Assembly (NCBI GenBank): GCA_963753615.1
Contig: CAVWCW010000031.1
Coordinates: forward strand, 1 to 52,171
Direction of reading: 5' to 3'
Source of the DNA: CAVWCW01 sp963753615
Lineage (GTDB): Bacteria; Pseudomonadota; Gammaproteobacteria; Chromatiales; Chromatiaceae
Length of the DNA: 52,171 bases
Shown: piece by piece, positions 25,710-35,134 of the stretch
Layout of the letters: the number at the start of each line of letters is the position of its first letter
Position numbering within the stretch: position 1 is the first letter of the stretch
Notes under the pieces: generated by a model
The model's database searches: none
Told to the model about the DNA's origin: nothing
What the model saw: the letters and a program-made list of their open reading frames with translations, nothing else
Made by a program: the position numbers and the translations under genes

Positions 25710-26649
25710 CTGCCAATGCCTCCAGGGCCTTTTCCAAACTGTCCGGGTCGTAGACCGCCAGACTCTCGATTTGCTTGTCGATGCGCCGATTCAGGCCACT
25801 GAGCACCTTGCCCGGGCCCATCTCCACCAGGGTTCGGGCACCTCGGCGCTGCAAGTCGCCGACGGTTTCCACCCAGCGCACCGGCCGATAAAGCTGGCGC
25901 GTGAGCAGATCACGCATTTCCTTCGGGTCCCGGCTCTCTGTCACCGTCACATTGTGCAGCACCGGGACCTCAGGTGAACGCAGGCGGGCCTGGGTCAGCC
26001 GCTCCAGCAGGCGTTCGGCGGCCGACTTCATCAGCGCGCAGTGGGAAGGAACGCTCACCGGCAGCAGTAAGGCGCGCTTCGAGCCCGCGGCCTTGGCCAA
26101 GCCAATGGCTCGCTCCACCGCCGGCTTGGACCCGGCAATCACCACCTGGCCCGGCGAGTTGAAGTTAACCGCCTCCACCACCTGGCCTTCCGCCGCCTGA
26201 GCACAGACCTCGCGCACCCGGTCGTCTTCGAGGCCGAGCACCGCCGCCATCGCCCCCTCTCCAGCCGGCACCGCCTCCTGCATCAAACGCCCGCGCTCGG
26301 CCACCAGGGCTACCGCTTCGGCGAAATCGAGGGCCTGGGCACAGACCAGGGCGCTGTATTCGCCCAGGCTATGGCCCGCCATCGCCACCGGCTTGGGACC
26401 GCCCCGAGCGCTCCACACCCGCGCCACCGCCACCCCAGCGGCCAGCATGGCCGGCTGGGTATTTTCGGTTCGGTTGAGTTCCTCCCCGGGACCGTCCTGC
26501 ACCAACCGCCAGAGGTCAAAGCCCAGGGCCGCGGACGCCTCGGCGAAGGTCTGCTCGACCTGCGGGTAGGCGCCAGCCAGTTGCGCAAGCATGCCGACCG
26601 CCTGGGAGCCCTGACCGGGAAAGATGAAAGCACAAGAAGTAGCGGACAT
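25702..26649 (-). CDS. fabD: Malonyl-CoA:ACP transacylase
   Basis: The product has 315 residues. FPGQGSQ is at the N-terminus. GHSLGEYSAL carries the nucleophile Ser94 and PSHCALM the catalytic His203. It loads malonate onto ACP. The 5' region is unusually AT-rich and has only a weak ribosome site before ATG 26649. Confidence 0.97.
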   Translation of the reverse strand: MSATSCAFIFPGQGSQAVGMLAQLAGAYPQVEQTFAEASAALGFDLWRLVQDGPGEELNRTENTQPAMLAAGVAVARVWSARGGPKPVAMAGHSLGEYSALVCAQALDFAEAVALVAERGRLMQEAVPAGEGAMAAVLGLEDDRVREVCAQAAEGQVVEAVNFNSPGQVVIAGSKPAVERAIGLAKAAGSKRALLLPVSVPSHCALMKSAAERLLERLTQARLRSPEVPVLHNVTVTESRDPKEMRDLLTRQLYRPVRWVETVGDLQRRGARTLVEMGPGKVLSGLNRRIDKQIESLAVYDPDSLEKALEALADA

Positions 26650-26719
26650 AATCTTATGTTTTATGGTATTTAATTTAACAGCAGCCGGAGCCCGCTAGTG
26701 TGGGCCCGAAGCCAAAGTT

Positions 26720-27688
26720 TCAGTATTTCAGCAACACCGAACCCCAGGTAAAGCCGCCACCGAAGGCCTCCAACAGCAGCGTCTCCCCGCGCGAGATGCG
26801 GCCGTCGCGCACCGCCACATCGAGGGCCAGGGGCACGGAGGCAGCAGAGGTGTTGCCGTGATGCGCCACGGTGACCACCACCCGATCCATCGGCATGCGC
26901 AGCTTCTTGGCGGTAGCGTTGATAATGCGGATATTGGCTTGGTGCGGAATCAGCCAGTCGATGTCCGACTTCTGCATTCGATTGGCGGATAAGGTTTCGT
27001 CGACAATGCGGCCTAGGGTGGTTACCGCCATCCTGAACACTTCATTGCCCTTCATCTCCATGAAGGCCTCGCCCGCCTGAACCTTTTCATAGCCCTTTGA
27101 AATCCCCGCCGGAACCCGCAACAGACTCTCGTAGGCGCCATCCGCATGCAGATGGGTGGAAATGATGCCGGGTTGCTCGCTCGCCTCCAACACCACCGCA
27201 CCGGCTCCGTCACCGAACAAAACGCAGGTGCCGCGGTCGGTCCAGTCGATGATGCGTGACAGCGTCTCGGCCCCAACCACCAATGCACGCCGGGCGCTGC
27301 CGGCCCGGATAAAGTTATCCGCCACCCCAACCGCATAGACGAACCCGGTGCATACGGCCTGTACGTCGAACGCGGCGCAACCGTGAATGTCCAGGCGTTG
27401 CTGTAACAGGCAGGCCGTGCTGGGGAACACTTGATCCGGGGTTGTGGTGGCAACCACGATCAGGTCGATGTCCTCGGGCCCGGCGCCGGCCGCCTGCATC
27501 GCCCGACGCGCCGCCTGCTCGGCCAGGTCGCAGCAGGTCTGATCGGGCTCGGCAATATGCCGCTTGAGGATGCCGGTGCGCTCACGGATCCACTGATCCG
27601 TGGTATCGACCATCTTTTCCAGATCCTGGTTGGTGAGCACCTTTTCGGGCAGGAAACTGCCGGTGCCGGCGATGCGGGAATGGGTCAC
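26720..27688 (-). CDS. fabH: 3-oxoacyl-ACP synthase III (KAS III)
   Basis: The product has 322 residues. It starts fatty-acid synthesis from acetyl-CoA and malonyl-ACP. The active-site residues are Cys113 (DVQAVCTGFVYA), His249 (LIPHQANIRI) and Asn279 (HHGNTSAAS). It overlaps the plsX stop by four bases (ATGA). Confidence 0.98.
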   Translation of the reverse strand: MTHSRIAGTGSFLPEKVLTNQDLEKMVDTTDQWIRERTGILKRHIAEPDQTCCDLAEQAARRAMQAAGAGPEDIDLIVVATTTPDQVFPSTACLLQQRLDIHGCAAFDVQAVCTGFVYAVGVADNFIRAGSARRALVVGAETLSRIIDWTDRGTCVLFGDGAGAVVLEASEQPGIISTHLHADGAYESLLRVPAGISKGYEKVQAGEAFMEMKGNEVFRMAVTTLGRIVDETLSANRMQKSDIDWLIPHQANIRIINATAKKLRMPMDRVVVTVAHHGNTSAASVPLALDVAVRDGRISRGETLLLEAFGGGFTWGSVLLKY

Positions 27689-28707
27689 GACGCCTCCTGG
27701 CGGATCAGCAGGGTCTCGACCCGCTGCTGGATGCGGCCCTGGACGTCGGCATGGATCTCCTTCTTGGCAATGCCGATGGCGTTGGCGAAGGCCAGACGGT
27801 CGGCGCCGCCATGGCTCTTGATGACCACGCCCCGCAGACCCACCAGACTGGCGCCGTTATATCGCCGCGGATCAATGCTGCGGCCAAATCGCTTCATCAC
27901 CGGCAAGGCCACCAGCCCGGCGAGCTTGCTCAACCAGTTCCGGCCAAACTCCTGCTTGATGTAGTGGCGCACCATCTTCGCCACGCCTTCGCTGCTCTTC
28001 AGGGCAACATTGCCGACGAACCCGTCCACGACCACCACGTCCGCCCCACCCTTGTAGACGTCGTCTCCTTCTACATAACCGATGTAGTTGAGGCCGCTTC
28101 CGTGCAGCAGTTCGTTGGCGCGTTTTACCTGCTCGTTGCCCTTGATCTCTTCCTGACCGATATTGAGCAGACCGATGCGCGGCGCCGCCAATCCTTCGAT
28201 GGCGGTCACCAGTTCGCTGCCCATGACCGCGAACTGGAACAGGTGCTCGGCGCTGCAATCGACGTTGGCCCCCAGATCGAGCATGTGGGTATGGCCTTCG
28301 ATCGAGGGTATGGCGGTGATAATGGCGGGGCGATCGATCCCTGGCAGGGTCTTGAGCACGAAGCGCGCGGTCGCCATCAGGGCGCCGGTATTGCCGGCGC
28401 TGACGCAGGCCTGGGCCTGGCCGTTTTTCACCAAGTCGATGGCAATCCGCATGGAGGAATCCTTTTTCCCACGCAGGGCCTTGGATGGCAGGTCGTCCAT
28501 GGCCACCTCCTGCGACGCCGGATGTACCCGCAGCCGGCCGCCGAGTTCGACGCCTTGCAAGTGGGGCGCGAGTTTGTCCTCGCGCCCTACCAGGATCAGC
28601 GTCACTTCCGGGTCGCGGCGGATAACATCCATAGCCGCCGGCACCACGACCTCGGGACCAAAGTCGCCGCCCATGGCGTCCAGCGCGATAATGACCGGAT
28701 TGCTCAT
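27685..28707 (-). CDS. plsX: Phosphate acyltransferase PlsX
   Basis: The product is 340 residues from ATG 28707; an in-frame TTG one codon earlier is not favoured. It makes acyl-phosphate from acyl-ACP for phospholipid synthesis. Landmarks are IALDAMGGDFGPEVVVPA at the start, GNTGALMATA, and DGFVGNVALKSSEG in the second half. Confidence 0.97.
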   Translation of the reverse strand: MSNPVIIALDAMGGDFGPEVVVPAAMDVIRRDPEVTLILVGREDKLAPHLQGVELGGRLRVHPASQEVAMDDLPSKALRGKKDSSMRIAIDLVKNGQAQACVSAGNTGALMATARFVLKTLPGIDRPAIITAIPSIEGHTHMLDLGANVDCSAEHLFQFAVMGSELVTAIEGLAAPRIGLLNIGQEEIKGNEQVKRANELLHGSGLNYIGYVEGDDVYKGGADVVVVDGFVGNVALKSSEGVAKMVRHYIKQEFGRNWLSKLAGLVALPVMKRFGRSIDPRRYNGASLVGLRGVVIKSHGGADRLAFANAIGIAKKEIHADVQGRIQQRVETLLIRQEAS

Positions 28708-28781
28708 CAATCTCTTAGACCGGGCGCCTCGGCGGCCGACGGGTTGCCGGTTGAACCGGCATCAGGCCGCTGGAGCGACGC

Positions 28782-28961
28782 TTACTCGGCTTTCTCGGCG
28801 CTGACTCGCCGACCGCGGTAGAAGCCGTCCGGGCTCACGTGATGGCGCAGATGAGTCTCGCCGCTGGTAGCGTCGACGGACAGGGCCGCCGTGCCAAGGC
28901 TATCGTGGGAACGGCGCATGCCGCGCTTGGAAGGGGTCTTACGATTCTGTTGCACCGCCAT
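28782..28961 (-). CDS. rpmF: 50S ribosomal protein L32
   Basis: The 59-residue product begins MAVQQNRKTPSKRGMRRSHD and continues with LRHHVSPDGFYRGRRV. It has no zinc-binding cysteines, as in the gammaproteobacterial form. It lies between yceD and plsX, the standard order. ATG 28961 to TAA 28782. Confidence 0.97.
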   Translation of the reverse strand: MAVQQNRKTPSKRGMRRSHDSLGTAALSVDATSGETHLRHHVSPDGFYRGRRVSAEKAE

Positions 28962-28990
28962 GGGTCTACTCCTGAACTAGATCTAGAACA

Positions 28991-29494
28991 CTATTTTCGT
29001 TTCAGCTCCGCCAATACGGCGAAGGGATTCGCTTCGGCCGCCGCGGCTTCCGCCGGCTCGCTCGCCTGGGCTGCGGCGCATTCCCCGAGCTCATGCATCG
29101 GCACCTGGGGCAGGCTAAGCAGCAGCTCGTCTTCGAGCAGTTCCGCCAGCTTGATCGTGGGGGCCTCCAGCAGCAATGGATCGTAAAGATCCGGCAGCCG
29201 CTCGACCTCGTCCAGCACCTCGACCACCGCCAGGCAGATATCGGAAACCGCGGGAAAAGCCATGGGCCCGCGGCATCGCTGGCACTCCAACTGCAGTTCT
29301 GCGCGCACCCGGCCGCGGATTACGGCGCGCTGGCCTTCGCGCTGGAAGCGCAACTCGAACTCGGCGTCCCCCGCGGAATCAAAGAGCAACGGACCCAGGC
29401 GGGAAAACGCCGTCAGCGGAATTCTTCCTGCGAAATGCTTACCCAGATCGGCACACCGCCGCGGGTCCAACAGATCCGGAAAATGCTGCGACAT
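28991..29494 (-). CDS. yceD: YceD (DUF177), 23S rRNA accumulation protein
   Basis: The product has 167 residues. LQLECQRCRGPM is the DUF177 Cys motif and LLEDELLLSLPQVPMHE the conserved acidic segment. In E. coli and plants the family affects 23S rRNA accumulation. It is the first gene of the rpmF-plsX-fab operon. The candidate promoter ends so close to ATG 29494 that the mRNA would be almost leaderless. Confidence 0.93.
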   Translation of the reverse strand: MSQHFPDLLDPRRCADLGKHFAGRIPLTAFSRLGPLLFDSAGDAEFELRFQREGQRAVIRGRVRAELQLECQRCRGPMAFPAVSDICLAVVEVLDEVERLPDLYDPLLLEAPTIKLAELLEDELLLSLPQVPMHELGECAAAQASEPAEAAAAEANPFAVLAELKRK

Positions 29495-29503
29495 AATCGG
29501 TCG

Positions 29504-29533
29504 ATGTTAGCATTTCAAAAAGACCGGTGTCAA
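29504..29533 (-). promoter_or_regulatory. Candidate sigma-70 promoter of the yceD-rpmF-fab operon
   Basis: Read on the minus strand, a consensus TTGACA (29533-29528) is followed after 18 bases by TAACAT (29509-29504). Expected transcription start is near 29497, about three bases before the yceD start codon. Confidence 0.55.
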
Positions 29534-29629
29534 AACAAGGCGGGGGAAACAGCATCTTCAAGCAGGGACCCTCAGGCCCCCCAGCCTGGAGGCCTGGCCA
29601 ACACGGCAGAAGGGAAAGAGGGCTTGGGA

Positions 29630-30766
29630 TCAGCCTCCAACCACCGCCAGCAAAACGCCTGCCGCCACCGCGGAGCCTATCACCCCGGCCACGTTCGGAC
29701 CCATGGCATGCATCAGCAGAAAATTGTGGTGGTCGGCCTCGAGGCCCACCTTGTTGACCACCCGGGCCGCCATCGGCACGGCGGATACGCCGGCGGCGCC
29801 AATCAGCGGGTTCACCCGGCCCTTACTGAGCCGATGCATCAGCTTGCCCATAAGCACCCCGGCTGCGGTCCCGATGCAGAAGGCAAAGGCGCCCAGGGCC
29901 AGGATGCCCAGGGTCTCGACGGTAAGAAACTTGTCAGCGGACAGCTTGGAGCCCACCGCCAGACCAAGGAATATGGTCACGATGTTGATGATCTCGTTCT
30001 GGGCCGCGCGGCTCAGACGCTCCACCACCCCGCTCTCGCGCAGCAGGTTCCCGAAGGTGAGCATTCCGATCAGCGGCGCCGCCGAGGGCAGGAACAGGAT
30101 GCACAGCCCCAGCACCGTGAGCGGGAACAGGATCTTTTCCATCCGGGTGACCGGGCGCAGTTGCTGCATCACCACCTTGCGCTCCTGCTCGGTGGTCAGC
30201 AGGCGCATGATGGGGGGCTGGATAATCGGCACCAAGGCCATGTAGGAATAGGCCGCCACCGCGATTGCACCCAGCAAGTCCGGCGCCAGCTTGGAGGCAA
30301 GGAAGATCGCCGTCGGCCCATCCGCGCCGCCGATAATGGCTATAGCCGAAGCATCGGCCAGGGTGAAATCGAATCCGGGCACCGCATTCAACGCCAGGGC
30401 CCCGAGCAGGGTGCAGAAGATCCCGAACTGGGCCGCCGCTCCCAGCAGCAGGGTCGAGGGCATGGCGATCAAGGCTCCGAAGTCGGTCAGTGCCCCCACG
30501 CCCATAAAGATCAGCAGCGGAAACACGCCGGTTTCGATGCCGACCCGGTAGATATGTCCCAGCATGCCGTCGGGTCCGGCGATGCCGGCTACCGGAATAT
30601 TGCTGAGGATGGCGCCGAAACCGATCGGCAGTAACAGCAGCGGCTCAAACTTGCGGGCGATGGCCAGATAGATCAGCAGGCCGCCAACTGCGATCATCAG
30701 CAGTTGGCCCCAGGTGAAATTGGCAATCCCCATCGATTGCCACAACGGATAGAGTCCTATTTCCAT
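29630..30766 (-). CDS. oadB: Sodium-pumping oxaloacetate decarboxylase, beta subunit
   Basis: The product is 378 residues from ATG 30766; the upstream in-frame start lies inside oadA. It is the membrane carboxybiotin decarboxylase that couples CO2 release to Na+ export. About nine to eleven transmembrane segments are visible. FMGVGALTDFGALIA contains the functional Asp of the family, GGADGPTAIF is conserved, and VNPLIGAAGVSAVPMAARVV and HAMGPNVAGVIGSA are near the end. Seven bases separate it from oadA. Confidence 0.96.
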   Translation of the reverse strand: MEIGLYPLWQSMGIANFTWGQLLMIAVGGLLIYLAIARKFEPLLLLPIGFGAILSNIPVAGIAGPDGMLGHIYRVGIETGVFPLLIFMGVGALTDFGALIAMPSTLLLGAAAQFGIFCTLLGALALNAVPGFDFTLADASAIAIIGGADGPTAIFLASKLAPDLLGAIAVAAYSYMALVPIIQPPIMRLLTTEQERKVVMQQLRPVTRMEKILFPLTVLGLCILFLPSAAPLIGMLTFGNLLRESGVVERLSRAAQNEIINIVTIFLGLAVGSKLSADKFLTVETLGILALGAFAFCIGTAAGVLMGKLMHRLSKGRVNPLIGAAGVSAVPMAARVVNKVGLEADHHNFLLMHAMGPNVAGVIGSAVAAGVLLAVVGG

Positions 30767-30773
30767 GGGGCGA

Positions 30774-32564
30774 TCAGGCAAACACCAGCAGCGGGTCGCC
30801 GGCACGCACAGTGTCGCCTTCCTTGACCTGGACCGCAGCCACCACGCCGGCCTTCGGGGCCCGCACCTCCGTCTCCATCTTCATTGCCTCCAGGATCATG
30901 ATTACGTCGCCGGCGGCCAGGGTCTGTCCCACGTTCACCTTGATCTTAAAGATATTGCCGGCGAGGGGTGCCGGGATCGTCTCTTCGCCCCCCGTTGCCG
31001 CGGTTGCCGGCGCCGCAGCCGCCGCCGGCTGCACGCTCTCGATGGCGCCCGCCGGGGACACCCGCACCTGATAGCGGGTGCCGTTGACCTCGACGTCATA
31101 GAGTTCCGGGCCGCCCGCGGGCGCCGCTTCGGGTTCGGCGGCCACGGCCCGCGCCGATCCGCTGTCCTCGCAGGGCGCCGGCTCAAAGGCATCCGCATTG
31201 CCCCGATTCTGCAGGAACTTGAGGCCGACCTGGGGGAACAGGGCGTAGATCAAGACCTCATCGATCGGGTTCTGGGCCAGTTCAATGCCTTTGTCCTGGG
31301 CAATCCCCTCCAACTCGGTGGTGAGGCGGTCCAGCTCCGGGCTCAACCGGTCTGCCGGCCGGCAGGTAATGGCTTCCTCGCCCGGCTCGAGCACCCGTGC
31401 CTGGAGTTCCGCATTGAACGGCGCCAGGGCCGCCCCGTATTCGCCACGCAGCACGCCAGCGGTCTCCTTGGCGATGCTCTTGTAGCGCTCGCCCATCAGC
31501 ACATTGATCACCGCCTGGGTGCCCACGATCTGGGAGGTGGGGGTCACCAGGGGGATAAAGCCCAAGTCCTCGCGCACCCGCGGGATCTCCTCCAACACCT
31601 CGTCCAGGCGGTCGGTGGCGCCCTGCTCGCGCAACTGGTTTTCCATGTTGGTAAGCATGCCGCCAGGCACTTGGGCCACCAGGATGCGGGAGTCGACCCC
31701 GCGCAGGGAGCCCTCGAACTTTGCGTACTTCCTCCGCACCTTGCGGAAGTAGGCGGCGATCTCCTCCAGCAGCTTAAGGTCCAGGCCGGTATCCCGGTCG
31801 GTGTCCCCGAGGATCGCCACCAGGGATTCGGTAGCCGAGTGGCCATAGGTGTGGCTCATTGACGAGATGGCGGCGTCCACCATGTCGATCCCTGCCTCCG
31901 CCGCCTTGACCGCGGTGGCGGTACTCATGCCGGTGGTGGCGTGGCACTGCATGGCGATCGGTATAGCGCAAGACGCCTTCAGGCGGCTCACCAGCTCGTA
32001 CCCCACATAAGGCTTGAGCAGTCCCGCCATGTCCTTGATGCAGATCGAGTTGCAGCCCATGTCTTCGATGCGCTTGCCCATGTCGACCCAATACTCCAGG
32101 TCGTGCACCGGGCTCACTGTGTAAGACATGGTTCCCTGGGCGTGCTTGCCGGTCGCCAGAGTGGCCTTGACGGCGGTCTCCAGGTTGCGCAGGTCATTCA
32201 TGGCGTCGAAGATGCGGAACACATCCACCCCATTCTCCGCTGCCCGCTCGACGAAAGCCGTTACCAAGTCGTCCGCGTAGTGCCGATACCCGAGCAGGTT
32301 CTGCCCCCGCAGCAGCATCTGCTGGGGGGTTTTCGGCATGGCTTGCTTGAGCAGCCGCAGGCGCTCCCAGGGGTCCTCGCCGAGAAAGCGGATGCAGGCG
32401 TCGAATGTGGCCCCGCCCCAGCTTTCCATGGACCAGAACCCGACCTGATCGAGCTTGGGCGCGATCGGCAGCATGTCCTCAATGCGCATACGGGTGGCGA
32501 GCAGGGATTGGTGGGCGTCGCGCAGGACGAGCTCGGTAATGCCTAGGGGTTTTCGATCGCTCAT
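30774..32564 (-). CDS. oadA: Oxaloacetate decarboxylase, alpha subunit
   Basis: The product has 596 residues. The N-terminal carboxyltransferase TIM barrel begins TELVLRDAHQSLLATRMR and includes MQCHATTGMSTATAVKAAEA. A PYC/OADA middle domain follows. An Ala/Pro-rich linker (about 470-520) joins the C-terminal biotinyl domain with EAMKMETE, biotin on Lys562. It transfers carboxyl from oxaloacetate to biotin, which OadB then decarboxylates. The operon order is oadG-oadA-oadB. Confidence 0.97.
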   Translation of the reverse strand: MSDRKPLGITELVLRDAHQSLLATRMRIEDMLPIAPKLDQVGFWSMESWGGATFDACIRFLGEDPWERLRLLKQAMPKTPQQMLLRGQNLLGYRHYADDLVTAFVERAAENGVDVFRIFDAMNDLRNLETAVKATLATGKHAQGTMSYTVSPVHDLEYWVDMGKRIEDMGCNSICIKDMAGLLKPYVGYELVSRLKASCAIPIAMQCHATTGMSTATAVKAAEAGIDMVDAAISSMSHTYGHSATESLVAILGDTDRDTGLDLKLLEEIAAYFRKVRRKYAKFEGSLRGVDSRILVAQVPGGMLTNMENQLREQGATDRLDEVLEEIPRVREDLGFIPLVTPTSQIVGTQAVINVLMGERYKSIAKETAGVLRGEYGAALAPFNAELQARVLEPGEEAITCRPADRLSPELDRLTTELEGIAQDKGIELAQNPIDEVLIYALFPQVGLKFLQNRGNADAFEPAPCEDSGSARAVAAEPEAAPAGGPELYDVEVNGTRYQVRVSPAGAIESVQPAAAAAPATAATGGEETIPAPLAGNIFKIKVNVGQTLAAGDVIMILEAMKMETEVRAPKAGVVAAVQVKEGDTVRAGDPLLVFA

Positions 32565-32663
32565 GGAGATCTTGCCTTCGTATTAACGTATGCCGATCCG
32601 GACCGGCCGATAACGAGCCGCCCTTCCGGGCGAGCAGGATACAGCCACCGGGTACTCAGTCGG

Positions 32664-32915
32664 TTATTTTCGATGCCGCGCGCGGTAACGGTAGACCGCC
32701 GCTCCAATAGCCGCAATCAGGTCCGCTTCCGCCGCCGGGACAGGGGCCACACTCGGCCGCGGCTCCGCATGGTAGAGCTCTTCGCCGCCGATCCGATGCG
32801 CCAACCAGGACATGCCCTGCATCGTAAACACCAGCAGGATCAAGAAGCAGAACACGATTCCCATGCCCAAAACCATCAGCTCGCTGCCTTGCACCAGCAA
32901 ATCCGCAATCGGCAT
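32664..32915 (-). CDS. oadG: Oxaloacetate decarboxylase, gamma subunit
   Basis: The 83-residue product has one transmembrane helix (about 12-34, VLGMGIVFCFLILLVFTMQG), then a Pro-rich linker and a basic tail YRYRARHRK. The gamma subunit assembles the complex and binds zinc through its tail in Klebsiella. GGGGGA precedes ATG 32915. It is the first gene of the operon. Confidence 0.9.
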   Translation of the reverse strand: MPIADLLVQGSELMVLGMGIVFCFLILLVFTMQGMSWLAHRIGGEELYHAEPRPSVAPVPAAEADLIAAIGAAVYRYRARHRK

Positions 32916-33199
32916 GGAATCCCCCTTGGTCTGCAGTCTGTCCCGCTCGCTCTGAGGGGCTCGCTGCTGCTGTTGTTATCCGGCCTTGGGCCTGAGCCTC
33001 ACCCGGGCCCCGAACGCGGTCATTATTAATGATAAATGCGAGGCGATGTCAACAAAGTATACCTGGCCTTTGCAGGCCAAATATTGGATTTATTAATACA
33101 GAGACATAGATATTTGGAAGACAACCGGCCATCGGCCCGAATCTGGGCGCGGTCTGGTACAATCCGGCCCCGGTCCGCTAACCAGAGCAGAAGCCCCCG
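32916..33199. promoter_or_regulatory. Divergent oadGAB/maf regulatory region
   Basis: An AT-rich patch (33020-33120) stands out from GC-rich surroundings and probably holds the oad promoter. It includes the inverted repeat TGGCCT-TTGC-AGGCCA, a possible operator or hairpin. TACAAT at 33158-33163 is a candidate -10 for maf. Confidence 0.45.
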
Positions 33200-33817
33200 A
33201 TGACAGAGCCGAACCCTGCCGCAACCGATGCCGAAGCGCCCCCAGCCCTGGTCCTTGGCTCCACCTCACCGTTCCGTCGCGAGCTGCTGTCCCGACTGGG
33301 CCTGACCTTCGAGACCGCCGCCCCGGAAGTCGACGAAAGCCGCCAGCCGGACGAGCCGCCGGAGGCCCTGGTGCTGCGCCTGGCTCAGGCCAAGGCCGAC
33401 GCTGTGGGCGCCGCCCACCCGCAGGCCCTGGTGATTGGATCCGACCAGGTGGCCTGCATCGACGACCGCATCCTGGGCAAGCCCGGCAACCGGGAAAATG
33501 CCCGGCGCCAGCTTCGAGATGCTTCGGGCCGACGGGTCAGCTTTTATACCGGGCTGTGCCTGCTGAACACGGCAAGCGGCCGCAAGCAGCTGGTGTGCGA
33601 ACCCTTTCATGTGCAATTTCGGCGCCTTACCGAGGCACAGATCGAACGCTACCTGGAACGAGAGCAGCCCTTTAATTGTGCCGGCAGCTTCAAATCAGAG
33701 GGGCTGGGCATCACCCTTTTCGAGCGGCTCGAAGGCGACGACCCCAACGCCCTGATCGGCCTGCCCCTGATCCGCTTGGTGGAAATGCTTGGGGCGGAGG
33801 GTATCGAGCTTCCCTGA
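33200..33817 (+). CDS. maf: Maf-like nucleotide pyrophosphatase (YceF type)
   Basis: The product has 205 residues. LGSTSPFRRELLSRLGL is the Maf signature, VIGSDQVACIDDRILGKPG contains the catalytic Asp region, and FNCAGSFKSEGLG is typical of the YceF (7-methyl-GTP pyrophosphatase) branch. An N-terminal extension of about 17 residues precedes the fold. In E. coli yceF is directly divergent from yceD; here oadGAB lies between them. Confidence 0.93.
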   Translation: MTEPNPAATDAEAPPALVLGSTSPFRRELLSRLGLTFETAAPEVDESRQPDEPPEALVLRLAQAKADAVGAAHPQALVIGSDQVACIDDRILGKPGNRENARRQLRDASGRRVSFYTGLCLLNTASGRKQLVCEPFHVQFRRLTEAQIERYLEREQPFNCAGSFKSEGLGITLFERLEGDDPNALIGLPLIRLVEMLGAEGIELP

Positions 33818-33847
33818 GCGGGAGCACGCCCCCCGCGGCGGGGCGCG

Positions 33848-35107
33848 TCAGTCCTCATCCATCCGTTCCAACAAGAGTTCGGTGAGGCCGATCACCTCCA
33901 TGTCCATTTGCTCGTACTCGAGGCCTTCCTCGATCATCATTCGGCAATTGGCGCAGGCGGTCACCAAGCGGTCGGGCTTGACCTCGGCGATCTGCTTGGC
34001 CTTGCGGTCGAACACTTTGAGCCGCAGGGGCTCCGCTCGCTCACTGGCGCTCACGCCCCCGCCGCCCCCGCAACACCAGTTCATGACGCCGTGGTCCGGC
34101 ATCTCCACGAAGTTGCTGGTCACCATTTTCATCAAATTGCGCTGGGGTTCGACCACACCACCCCGGCGCACGATCTGACAGGGGTCATGGAAGGTCAGGC
34201 GTTCATCGCTGACCGCGCCGAGCTTGAGCTTTCCTGCGTCACGCAGCTGATCCAGCAATTCCAGGATATGCACCACTTCGAACGGCAGCGGACGGCCGAT
34301 CAGGTTCGCACCGTCCCAGCGAATCGCGGTGTAGGCATGGCCACACTCGGGGCTGATGACGTATTTCACCCCGAGCTCTTCGGCGGCGCTTACCACCCGA
34401 CCCACCAGTTCCGCCGCGACCTTGGAGTCGCCGATCTGGATGCCGCTGTTGGTGGCTTCGAAGGTCTTGCTGCTGATGGTCCAGCTTACGCCGGCCTGTT
34501 TGAAGATGCGGACCATGGCCTCGATGTACTCGGGGAAGTTGATTACCTCCATAGACGACAACAGCGCGAGGTAATCGGCCCCCTTCACGTCCACCGGCAC
34601 CTTGAGGTCAGAACCCGCCTCCAGGCGTTTGATCTGCGCCGACAGGGCCTTGAACGTCAAGCCCATGGGACTGCCGAACTCCAACGCCCGCTTCGTAGCG
34701 CCCTTTAAGCCCTCTGGCGCATAACCGGAAGCCACCATCGCCTCACGCTCCTTGCGGATCATCATGGTGATGTCATTGCCCACCGGACAGGCCATTGTGC
34801 AGCGGCCGCACATGGTGCAGGAGTCGTAAACCAGTTCCTCCCAGTTGGCCAGGTCGTCCTCGGTGAGGGGCTTGCTCAAGCCGAGCTTGGCTGCGAGCTT
34901 GCCCCAGAAAGTGTACTCCTGCTTCCAAACCCTGCGCATGGGCTCCAACTTGTAGATCGGCGTGTAGCGAGGATCGTTGGTCTCGGTATAGAACAGGCAG
35001 GCCTCAGCGCAGATCCCGCAATGTACGCAGCTGGAAAAGTAGGAGGCAATGCGGCCATCGATCTGGCCCTTAAGCACCTCGACCGCGGTTTCGACTCTGG
35101 TACTCAT
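33848..35107 (-). CDS. HdrD/DsrK-like iron-sulfur protein
   Basis: The product has 419 residues. Two [4Fe-4S] motifs are present: Cys27, 30, 33, 37 (SCVHCGICAEAC) and Cys97, 100, 103, 107 (SCTMCGRCTMACP). Two CCG domains follow. The first is degenerate (ISPECGHAYTA near 255). The second is complete: HDPC310, CCG 345-347 and ACANC 385-388, the type that binds the unusual [4Fe-4S] centre of heterodisulfide reductase. Proteins of this build (HdrD, DsrK, TmcB) take electrons from a cytochrome b partner and are proposed to act on disulfides or thiols. The partner is the NarI-like gene upstream. The natural substrate is unknown. Confidence 0.85.
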   Translation of the reverse strand: MSTRVETAVEVLKGQIDGRIASYFSSCVHCGICAEACLFYTETNDPRYTPIYKLEPMRRVWKQEYTFWGKLAAKLGLSKPLTEDDLANWEELVYDSCTMCGRCTMACPVGNDITMMIRKEREAMVASGYAPEGLKGATKRALEFGSPMGLTFKALSAQIKRLEAGSDLKVPVDVKGADYLALLSSMEVINFPEYIEAMVRIFKQAGVSWTISSKTFEATNSGIQIGDSKVAAELVGRVVSAAEELGVKYVISPECGHAYTAIRWDGANLIGRPLPFEVVHILELLDQLRDAGKLKLGAVSDERLTFHDPCQIVRRGGVVEPQRNLMKMVTSNFVEMPDHGVMNWCCGGGGGVSASERAEPLRLKVFDRKAKQIAEVKPDRLVTACANCRMMIEEGLEYEQMDMEVIGLTELLLERMDED

Positions 35108-35134
35108 GGATCGCTCTCCTCGGTCATGGCCGGC

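Noticed and set aside
29093..30634. A 513-codon plus-strand open frame opposite yceD and oadB
   Set aside because: It spans two opposing real genes and is rich in His/Gln/Gly, as expected of an antisense shadow.
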